64,000 nt of DNA from Sedimenticola thiotaurini (GTDB lineage: Bacteria > Pseudomonadota > Gammaproteobacteria > Chromatiales > Chromatiaceae): assembly GCF_001007875.1 (NCBI RefSeq), contig NZ_CP011412.1:1054001-1118000 (forward strand), read 5' to 3'. Positions within the stretch are counted from its first letter, which is position 1. Every line of letters begins with the position of its first letter. Made by a program: the position numbers and the translations under genes. Under the pieces are notes generated by a model that searched no databases, was not told the DNA's origin, and saw only the letters and a list, made by a program, of their open reading frames with translations. Of the stretch, positions 55,620 through 64,000 are shown piece by piece.

Positions 55620-55805
55620 ATGGATAATATCTGGCTGCAGATAGCGCTCGCCGCCACCATGGGTATGATGCTGTTTTTCCTCTACCCCAGCGCCAAACGG
55701 TGGATGCAGGACGGTCCCAAGGCTCAGCAGGGTGACTGGATGGCGGCAGTGGTCCCGCTGCTGGCGGTGGTGGGCTTTGTACTACTGTTGATCATGCTGG
55801 TCTGA
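55620..55805 (+). CDS. Small two-helix membrane protein
   Basis: The 61-residue protein is not recognised as a named family. It has two transmembrane helices (IWLQIALAATMGMMLFFLY and WMAAVVPLLAVVGFVLLLIMLV) joined by a short polar loop (SAKRWMQDGPKAQQGD). ATG at 55620 has GGAG 6 bases upstream; an in-frame TTG at 55608 does not. It lies between two strong terminators, so it depends on read-through from yccA or on a promoter hidden in the short gap. Function is unknown. Confidence 0.65.
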   Translation: MDNIWLQIALAATMGMMLFFLYPSAKRWMQDGPKAQQGDWMAAVVPLLAVVGFVLLLIMLV

Positions 55806-55831
55806 TTACCTGGCCTTCGCCCTGAACCAAT

Positions 55832-55860
55832 AAAAAACGCGGCCCCTGGCCGCGTTTTTT
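55832..55860. terminator. Bidirectional intrinsic terminator
   Basis: CGCGGCC (55838-55844) pairs with GGCCGCG (55848-55854) with six A before and six T after. It can end both the small membrane-protein gene (plus) and the ftsK-serS operon (minus). Confidence 0.92.
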
Positions 55861-55879
55861 ACGCAAAGCTGATCAAACA

Positions 55880-57157
<1,278 letters not shown>

Positions 57158-57469
57158 TTATTCACCACTGTTAACGGTAGCCGACCAACTGACAATATGG
57201 CCCGGCTTAATGAAAGAGTTCAGATGATCCAGTACACCGGAAACTTTTTCCGGTGCATCAAAAAACTCCAGAATAATGGGCAGATCCAGGGACATATCCA
57301 GCAGCGATGATGAATGCAGGATGCCAGTCTGGCCAAATCCAGCGATCCCTCGAAACGCCGTCACGCCGGCCACTTTTTCCTGATCGTGCAGCAAACTCAT
57401 CAGTTGCTGGTATTGATGCTGTCCTTCGGTCAGGTAGATTCGAACCATGGTTACCGGTTTGCCGCTCAT
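57158..57469 (-). CDS. DUF190 PII-like protein
   Basis: The 103-residue soluble protein of DUF190 has a ferredoxin-like fold related to PII signalling proteins. Family stretches are VRIYLTEGQHQY at the start and VTAFRGIAGFGQTG in the middle, with LPIILEFFD. Its start overlaps the end of crcB by four bases (ATGA), so it is translationally coupled to the fluoride channel gene. DUF190 genes are often found beside crcB, and a regulatory or accessory role in fluoride export is inferred, not shown. Confidence 0.88.
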   Translation of the reverse strand: MSGKPVTMVRIYLTEGQHQYQQLMSLLHDQEKVAGVTAFRGIAGFGQTGILHSSSLLDMSLDLPIILEFFDAPEKVSGVLDHLNSFIKPGHIVSWSATVNSGE

Positions 57470-57840
57470 AGCTGTCTCCCAAGAATCACTCCGGCCCAGC
57501 AGGCCAGCACACAGGCACTTACCGAAAGCAACATATTGAGGCCAGCCTTGAGGAAATCCGCCTGTTCAATCAGGTTGATCGTCTCAATGGAAAAGGTGGA
57601 AAAGGTGGTAAAGGCGCCCAGAAAACCCACCAGCAGGGCCCCTCTCACTTCAGGAGTGACACTCATCCGCTCCAGAAACAGGATATAGAAAAAGCCCATG
57701 ACCAGGGAACCCAGGACATTAACCACCAGAGTGCCGTAGGGAAACCCCCTGCCGAACACGCCGTAGATACCGTTGGATACCCAAAAACGCATTAATGCGC
57801 CGAGTGCACCGCCTGCTGCAATGGTTAAAACCTGGAACAA
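57466..57840 (-). CDS. crcB: Fluoride channel CrcB/Fluc
   Basis: The 124-residue four-helix membrane protein forms dual-topology dimers that export fluoride. Family motifs are GGALGALMRFWVSNG, PYGTLVVNVLGSLVMGF (the pore asparagine) and GFLGAFTTFSTFSIE (the phenylalanine box and TTFST track). It is the single-gene form. It lies between rarA and the DUF190/serS pair, 99 bases behind rarA. No fluoride riboswitch fold was recognised in that gap. Confidence 0.95.
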   Translation of the reverse strand: MFQVLTIAAGGALGALMRFWVSNGIYGVFGRGFPYGTLVVNVLGSLVMGFFYILFLERMSVTPEVRGALLVGFLGAFTTFSTFSIETINLIEQADFLKAGLNMLLSVSACVLACWAGVILGRQL

Positions 57841-57939
57841 TATTCACGCCTCAACGGCCACCGCGCCTCGCCGGCACTCAAAAGGAGCTATTTTACACAC
57901 TGTAGGAGGACTGGAACACCGGACAGAAAACTACCCCCG

Positions 57940-59280
57940 TCAATCGTTCGGCACCTCGCCCCGGGCCTTCCTATCCAGCGCGCGCAATCGTTCAAGTTTC
58001 TCGGCGATTTTTATCTCCAATCCCCGCTCCACCGGATAGTAATATCGCCGCTCCGGCAGTGTCTCGGGAAAATAGTGTTCCCCGGCTGCGTAGGCATCGG
58101 GTTCATCGTGGGCATAACGATAATCTCGTCCGTAACCCAGCTCTTTCATCAATCGGGTGGGCGCATTACGCAGGTGCACCGGTATCTCGTGACTCCCCGA
58201 TTCCCGGATATCCTGCATCACCGCCTTGTAGGCGAGGTAGACCGCATTACTCTTGGGAGCGCAGGCAAGATAAAGAATCGCCTGGGCGATCGCCAACTCC
58301 CCTTCCGGGCTGCCCAGCCGTTCCTGGGTCTCCCAGGCGTTCAGGGCAATCGTCAAGGCCCGCGGGTCGGCATTACCGATATCCTCCGAGGCCATGCGTA
58401 CCACCCTTCTGGCGATATAGAGTGGATCGCAGCCACCATCGATCATGCGGGCGAACCAGTAGAGTGCCCCATCCGGTGCAGAGCCCCGCACCGACTTGTG
58501 CAGGGCGGATATCTGGTCATAAAAGCCATCCCCACCCTTGTCGAAACGGCGCAGATTGCCACCCACCACCTCTTCCACTGCAGATCGACTGATGCTGCCT
58601 CCGCTGGAGAGGTCCGCAGCGATCTCCAACAGATTCAGGGCGCGACGGGCGTCACCGTCTGCGGCTTCAGCTATCAACCGCCGCAGCTCCGGTTCCAGTT
58701 GCAGGCCGCGCCCACCCAAGCCCCGCTCAGAATCCATCAATGCCTGATCAATAATCTGCTCAAGCTCTTCCGGCCCTAGGCTTTTCAATACATAGGTACG
58801 GGCTCTGGAGAGCAATGCATTATTCAGTTCAAAGGAGGGGTTCTCCGTCGTAGCACCGATAAACAGTACCGTGCCATCTTCCACATGGGGTAGGAAGGCG
58901 TCCTGCTGTGCCTTGTTGAAGCGGTGCACCTCGTCGATAAAGAGCACCGTTTTCTGTCCGTTCAACCGATACGCCTCCCGCGCCTTGTCAACAGCGGCAC
59001 GAATATCCTTCACACCGGAAAGTACGGCAGAAAGACTGAGGAACTGCGCCCCGGAGTGGTGAGCAATCAGGGTGGCCAGGGTTGTTTTTCCAGTGCCGGG
59101 AGGTCCCCAGAAAATCACCGAGTGCAACCGGTCTGATTCAATTGCCATGCGCAACGGCTTGCCCTCACCAACGATATGGGCCTGGCCGAGAAACTGATCC
59201 AGATTACGCGGGCGCATCCGGTCGGCGAGTGGACGCGTCAGCTCGGGCGCATCTTGTGAAAAAAGATCGTTATCGGACAC
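57940..59280 (-). CDS. rarA: Replication-associated recombination protein A
   Basis: This AAA+ ATPase (also MgsA, related to yeast Mgs1/WRNIP1) acts at stalled replication forks. At 446 residues it matches E. coli (447). Walker A is [12 protein letters not shown]; Walker B is [22 protein letters not shown]; the sensor is [12 protein letters not shown]. The C-terminal tetramerisation part includes [25 protein letters not shown]. It lies 14 bases behind lolA, in the conserved order ftsK-lolA-rarA. Confidence 0.98.
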   Translation of the reverse strand: MSDNDLFSQDAPELTRPLADRMRPRNLDQFLGQAHIVGEGKPLRMAIESDRLHSVIFWGPPGTGKTTLATLIAHHSGAQFLSLSAVLSGVKDIRAAVDKAREAYRLNGQKTVLFIDEVHRFNKAQQDAFLPHVEDGTVLFIGATTENPSFELNNALLSRARTYVLKSLGPEELEQIIDQALMDSERGLGGRGLQLEPELRRLIAEAADGDARRALNLLEIAADLSSGGSISRSAVEEVVGGNLRRFDKGGDGFYDQISALHKSVRGSAPDGALYWFARMIDGGCDPLYIARRVVRMASEDIGNADPRALTIALNAWETQERLGSPEGELAIAQAILYLACAPKSNAVYLAYKAVMQDIRESGSHEIPVHLRNAPTRLMKELGYGRDYRYAHDEPDAYAAGEHYFPETLPERRYYYPVERGLEIKIAEKLERLRALDRKARGEVPND

Positions 59281-59294
59281 CCGGTTACCTGTGA

Positions 59295-59924
59295 TCAGCG
59301 TTCATAAAGGTCGTAATAAGCCGGTCGCTCGAAGACAAAAAGGCTGGGCTTCAAGGTGGGGTTCTGCTGGATATCGTAAAACTGAAAGCGGGTGACCTGA
59401 CCGAAAGTATCCGTCATCTCCATCCGCTGCAACAGATTGTCATGGAAAGCGAGCAGCACCCGGATAAACTGACTCTCCTTGTCCCGCGGGATCAGTTCAA
59501 CCCAGGCAAACCCCTGGCTGTCGCCGATATCCACCACTTCAAAATGCTTCTCCACCGGATCGCCGCCGATCAGAAACATGGCGGGCGTACCCTGTAAGGC
59601 AGATGACTGGGACTGCACACTCACCTGTTCCAGTTCCGGATCCAACAACCAGATCTGACGACCATCGGCTATAATCTGCTGCTCATCCGGTTCCGAGTAA
59701 TCCCAGCGAAAGCGCCCGGGACGCTGCATATAAAAGACCCCCTGGGAGCGGGCTGCCAGCTGCTGCTGGGGATCCAGCACCGACTGTTCAAAACTGGCCT
59801 GCAGACTCTGCATTCCGGTAAGGAACTGTTCCATCTGCGCCAACGACGAACTGGCCGAGACCGGTGTGGATACCCAACACAGCAGCACCAGAAGCCACTT
59901 ACATCTGTTTAAATAATCAATCAC
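59295..59924 (-). CDS. lolA: Outer-membrane lipoprotein carrier LolA
   Basis: LolA takes lipoproteins from LolCDE and ferries them across the periplasm to LolB. The start is set at a GTG (59924), one base after the ftsK stop. This gives a 209-residue precursor whose signal peptide ([21 protein letters not shown]) sits at the N-terminus. A longer in-frame reading from 59960 would put 12 unrelated residues in front and overlap ftsK. Mature features are [47 protein letters not shown] and a family-like C-terminus FVFERP. Translation is probably coupled to ftsK. Confidence 0.93.
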   Translation of the reverse strand: MIDYLNRCKWLLVLLCWVSTPVSASSSLAQMEQFLTGMQSLQASFEQSVLDPQQQLAARSQGVFYMQRPGRFRWDYSEPDEQQIIADGRQIWLLDPELEQVSVQSQSSALQGTPAMFLIGGDPVEKHFEVVDIGDSQGFAWVELIPRDKESQFIRVLLAFHDNLLQRMEMTDTFGQVTRFQFYDIQQNPTLKPSLFVFERPAYYDLYER

Positions 59925-59925
59925 A

Positions 59926-62238
59926 TCACATCTCAGGGGGTGGGGGCGCCAGCACCTCACGATTTCCGTTGGATTGGGCGGGAGAGACGATGCCGGTTCG
60001 CTCCATCTCTTCGATTAATCTGGCAGCCCGGTTGTAACCGATCTTCAGACGGCGTTGAACACCCGAAATGGAGGCCCGCCGCGATTCGGTTACGATCTGT
60101 ACCGCCTCGTCATACAGGGGATCACTATCTTCCGTATCCGCTGCTTCACCAGAGAGACCAGGAATCACCTCGGTTGGTTCCTTAAGAATCTCTTCAATAT
60201 AGTCCGGCTTACCGCTTTTCTTCAGGTGATTAACCACCCGGTGTACTTCGTTATCATCCACAAAAGCACCGTGCAGACGCTGGGTGAAACTGCCGCCTGG
60301 CTGCAAATAGAGCATATCGCCATGCCCCAGCAGATGTTCTGCCCCCATCTGGTCGAGAATGGTGCGGGAGTCAATCCGGGATGAGACCTGGAAAGCGATA
60401 CGGGTAGGAATATTGGCCTTGATCAGACCGGTAATGACATCCACCGAAGGGCGTTGAGTGGCCAGCAGCAGATGGATGCCGGAGGCCCGGGCCTTCTGGG
60501 CCAGACGGGCGATCAGCTCTTCAACCTTTTTCCCCACCACCATCATCATGTCCGCCAGTTCATCGATAATCACCACGATATAGGGCAGGCGCTCCAGATT
60601 GGGCACCTCCTGGGCCTCGAACAGCGGGTCCGGTTGGAACAGGGGATCCTTGATCGGCTCGCCACGTTTTTCGGCCTCGTCCACTTTCTTGTTATAACCG
60701 GCTATATTTCGAACCCCCAAGGCCGCCATCAAGCGGTAGCGCCGCTCCATCTCCCCCACGCACCAGCGCAGGGCATTGGCTGCCTCCTTCATATCGGTGA
60801 CCACCGGCGTCAGCAGATGGGGTATCCCTTCATAAACCGACAACTCGAGCATCTTCGGGTCCACCATGATCAGCCGGACCTCTTTGGGGGAGGCCTTGTA
60901 GAGCAGACTCAGGATCATGGCGTTGATCGCCACCGATTTACCCGAACCAGTGGTACCGGCAATCAGGGCGTGGGGCATCTTACCCAGGTCCGCCACCGCC
61001 GGATTACCGGCAATATCCTTGCCCAGCGCCAGGGTCAGACGGGACTTGGCCGAATCATAGGCCTCCGATTTCAACACCTCGCTCAGGAACACCATCTCCC
61101 GATGTTCATTGGGAATCTCCAGACCGATGACACTCTTACCCGGAATCACCTCCACCACCCGCACGCTGATGGTGGAGAGGGCGCGAGCCAGATCCTTGGA
61201 GAGATTAGTGATCTTACTGGCCTTGGTGCCGGGGGCCAGCTGAAGTTCAAACAGGGTAATCACCGGTCCCGGATGGACCGCCACCACCTCCACCTCAATA
61301 CCGAAATCCTTCAGCTTCAGCTCGACCAGTTGGGACATGGCTGCCAGGGCCTCCTTGGAGTAGCCCAGGCCGCTCTTCCTGGCTTCGTCCAGTAGACCGA
61401 GAGGCGGCAACCCGCCCTCTTCCGCCGTATCGAACAGTTGGACCTGCTTCTCTTTCTCCACCCGTTCGCTGGTTTTCACTTCCCGAATCACCGGTTCAAT
61501 CTTCGGCGGAGCGCGCTTCTCAATCCGCTTCTTCTCGGCCTTGAAGGTTTCACTGCGGCGCTTTTTCACCTCTTTCGCCTTGTGCGCTTCCGCCCAGCGC
61601 CCCTGGAATGTGGCCAGGTAACGCAAAAACCGCAGTACCAGCCCACCCAGGCCATCCATCACCCGGAACCAGGAGATGCCGGTAAACAGGGTGAAACCCG
61701 AGAGCATCAGGGCCAGCAACAGCAGGCTGCCCCCGGCAAAGCTAAAAACACTTACCAACTGTTGGCCAAAAAAGGCCCCCAACATGCCGCCGGAGCCACC
61801 CGGCAGAAATGTCGCGATATGGGATAGATGCAGTGCCGCCAGGCTGCTGCCAGCCCCCAGGGTCAGCAGAAAACCGATCCATCGCAGGGCCACCATGGGG
61901 ATATTCAGACTGTTGTCCGGATTACGCTCCTTCAGGATTAACCAGCCGCTCCAGCCAATCATGATCGGGAACAGGTATCCCCAGAGACCGAACAGATTTA
62001 ATAACACATCTGCCAGCCAGGCTCCCACCAACCCACCGGCATTCTCGGCAAACTCCCGTGGACCAGCATAGGACCAGCCCGGGTCGTTGGGCGCGTAGGT
62101 CACCAGCGAAAGCATCAGGTAGGCCGAAATGGCCACCAACAATACCAGCGCGCCCTCCCTGAGCCGCTGGCCGGCAACGCTTCCCACGTCACTGCGCAAC
62201 TGTTCTGTTTGACTGGCTTGTGCCACCGTATCCACCAA
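59926..62238 (-). CDS. ftsK: DNA translocase FtsK
   Basis: FtsK couples cell division to chromosome-dimer resolution. The 770-residue protein has four N-terminal transmembrane helices (to ~200), a short charged linker (~200-275) and the motor domain. Walker A is [15 protein letters not shown], and [32 protein letters not shown] follows. The C-terminal gamma winged helix reads [35 protein letters not shown]. The linker is far shorter than in E. coli (1329 residues), as in many other bacteria. The start is uncertain: TTG at 62238 lacks a good ribosome site, while GTG at 62226 has GGTGG 5 bases before it. Confidence 0.96.
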   Translation of the reverse strand: MVDTVAQASQTEQLRSDVGSVAGQRLREGALVLLVAISAYLMLSLVTYAPNDPGWSYAGPREFAENAGGLVGAWLADVLLNLFGLWGYLFPIMIGWSGWLILKERNPDNSLNIPMVALRWIGFLLTLGAGSSLAALHLSHIATFLPGGSGGMLGAFFGQQLVSVFSFAGGSLLLLALMLSGFTLFTGISWFRVMDGLGGLVLRFLRYLATFQGRWAEAHKAKEVKKRRSETFKAEKKRIEKRAPPKIEPVIREVKTSERVEKEKQVQLFDTAEEGGLPPLGLLDEARKSGLGYSKEALAAMSQLVELKLKDFGIEVEVVAVHPGPVITLFELQLAPGTKASKITNLSKDLARALSTISVRVVEVIPGKSVIGLEIPNEHREMVFLSEVLKSEAYDSAKSRLTLALGKDIAGNPAVADLGKMPHALIAGTTGSGKSVAINAMILSLLYKASPKEVRLIMVDPKMLELSVYEGIPHLLTPVVTDMKEAANALRWCVGEMERRYRLMAALGVRNIAGYNKKVDEAEKRGEPIKDPLFQPDPLFEAQEVPNLERLPYIVVIIDELADMMMVVGKKVEELIARLAQKARASGIHLLLATQRPSVDVITGLIKANIPTRIAFQVSSRIDSRTILDQMGAEHLLGHGDMLYLQPGGSFTQRLHGAFVDDNEVHRVVNHLKKSGKPDYIEEILKEPTEVIPGLSGEAADTEDSDPLYDEAVQIVTESRRASISGVQRRLKIGYNRAARLIEEMERTGIVSPAQSNGNREVLAPPPPEM

Positions 62239-62264
62239 AATAAAAAATAGATTCTAAATTATAT

Positions 62265-62299
62265 AGTTAGAGTAGCTATCTAGTCTAACTTGATAGCTA
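62265..62299. promoter_or_regulatory. Two interlocking inverted repeats upstream of ftsK
   Basis: AGTTAGA (62265-62271) pairs with TCTAACT (62284-62290), and TAGCTATC (62273-62280) pairs with GATAGCTA (62292-62299). They overlap each other in the AT-rich start of the ftsK-trxB divergent gap. The pattern suggests an operator or alternative RNA folds. The rest of the 309-base gap (62239-62547) shows no gene; lrp, which occupies it in E. coli, is absent. Confidence 0.45.
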
Positions 62300-62541
62300 T
62301 TGATCACCTAACACCCGGAGTGGTTTTCGTGAGGGAAGCTTCATCTAGCCTACAAAAAGAGTCTTTACCCTCCATCACGCTTTACGTACCATCGTCACCC
62401 ATCTTGCCCTTGGGCTTGAAAACCGAGCGCTAGCGGGTGTAATCCGCCTTCAAGACGGAAATACCCATGGTAATCTATTGAGTGCCTGTTCCACCCCCGT
62501 CTTGGAAGTGGTTCAGATTGCATGGACATTCGCAGGAGTAA

Positions 62542-63510
<969 letters not shown>

Positions 63511-63556
63511 CGAGACCGCGGATACCGGCCGGTAGCAGCCGTCCGGTGTCCGCCAT

Positions 63557-63958
63557 TCATTGATCCCCGGCCTTCAGCTGTAGCACACAGCTATTCAACA
63601 ACACCTCCTGTGTCCGATCGATTTTCAGATAAGAGACGCCACAGGCGTATCTGGTCTGTTCCCGGTCCAGTCTGTCACTGATCGCCGCGCGGTTGCAGAT
63701 CTCGGTGACCAGGGTCAACTGTTCGGGCTCACCGCACACCTCGATATCCAACTTCATCACCAGTTGTTCACCCGTTCGGCCCAGCGGCTCGATACTCTCA
63801 AGCCTTGCCCCCGTCATACTGAGGTCTTTCACCAACACCGGCTGCCAGGCATTCTCATCGTCCCCGTAACGGACATTTCTTACCAGGGCCGGCAGGTTGG
63901 TGGATACCCGTTCGGCATTTCGAATGGCAAGACTCTCGATCTCTTTCGGGTAACTCAT
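63557..63958 (-). CDS. PilZ-domain c-di-GMP-binding protein
   Basis: The 133-residue single-domain PilZ protein carries both c-di-GMP contacts: RxxxR as RNAER (R13, R17) and DxSxxG as DLSMTG. Strand-rich sequence follows, with TLVTEICNRAA and YACGVSYLKID typical of the barrel. Single-domain PilZ proteins change the activity of motility or secretion partners on binding the messenger. The partner is not evident here. The window also encodes a GGDEF diguanylate cyclase at 7484. No good ribosome site precedes the ATG at 63958; the 5' context runs to the window edge. Confidence 0.88.
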   Translation of the reverse strand: MSYPKEIESLAIRNAERVSTNLPALVRNVRYGDDENAWQPVLVKDLSMTGARLESIEPLGRTGEQLVMKLDIEVCGEPEQLTLVTEICNRAAISDRLDREQTRYACGVSYLKIDRTQEVLLNSCVLQLKAGDQ

Positions 63959-64000
63959 GTGGAGATGGGGATAGGGCTTGCTGGAGGAGTGAGTAACTGT

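Noticed and set aside
57841-57939. Possible fluoride riboswitch before crcB
   Set aside because: The conserved pseudoknot sequences of the crcB motif could not be found by eye in this short gap.

Overview
The window looks like ordinary chromosome from a free-living or symbiotic gammaproteobacterium, moderately GC-rich by eye. The evidence is conserved gene order: uvrY-uvrC-pgsA followed by tRNA-Gly, tRNA-Cys and tRNA-Leu; ftsK-lolA-rarA-serS beside trxB; and hflD near purB. Two TRAP uptake systems, a bacteriohemerythrin, a chemoreceptor with a c-type heme motif, a CHASE-GGDEF protein and a PilZ protein suggest an aquatic, redox-sensing organism. Sulfur-oxidising Chromatiales relatives such as Sedimenticola or Thiodiazotropha fit, but this is an inference from gene content and style, not a match.

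Layout. 1-8 kb: partial hflD, a small exported helical-repeat protein, acnB inserted between hflD and purB, purB, an OmpA-type protein and a YchJ-type protein. 7-18 kb: a CHASE-GGDEF diguanylate cyclase, hrpA, a CxxCH chemoreceptor, a class-V PLP enzyme with a divergent Lrp/AsnC regulator, and class I fructose-bisphosphate aldolase. 18-22 kb: a TRAP transporter operon that also carries a bacteriohemerythrin and a MarR regulator. 22-29 kb: a DUF2254 membrane protein, acnA, and a RimB-like/RimK/deacylase operon. 29.3-30.5 kb: three tandem partial copies of a non-coding repeat. 30.5-38.5 kb: three-subunit transhydrogenase (pntAa, pntAb, pntB), an esterase, and a two-gene DNA-repair unit (nuclease-helicase fusion plus FAN1-type nuclease).

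38.7-48.7 kb holds the most novel-looking locus. It is a single-direction catabolic operon, dctP-dctQ-dctM-acnX(large)-acnX(small)-Dld-type FAD/FeS dehydrogenase-sulfatase, with a divergent GntR/UTRA regulator. An 18-bp perfect palindrome lies on the dctP promoter and an intrinsic terminator follows dctP. I read it as uptake, desulfation (or phospho/phosphonate ester cleavage), dehydration and oxidation of an unidentified hydroxy-carboxylate. The small AcnX subunit lacks the serine-rich loop I expect in characterised AcnX dehydratases, so the substrate may be new.

48.7-54.1 kb: tRNA-Leu, -Cys and -Gly, pgsA, uvrC, a family-5 uracil-DNA glycosylase, uvrY, and a DHH phosphoesterase. 54.2-54.7 kb: tRNA-Ser(TGA) with a 180-bp tandem duplication of its 3' flank. 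54.9-64 kb: a YccA-type protein, a small membrane protein, the ftsK-lolA-rarA-crcB-DUF190-serS operon, trxB, and a PilZ protein.

No CRISPR array, insertion sequence, integrase, prophage or rRNA gene was seen.
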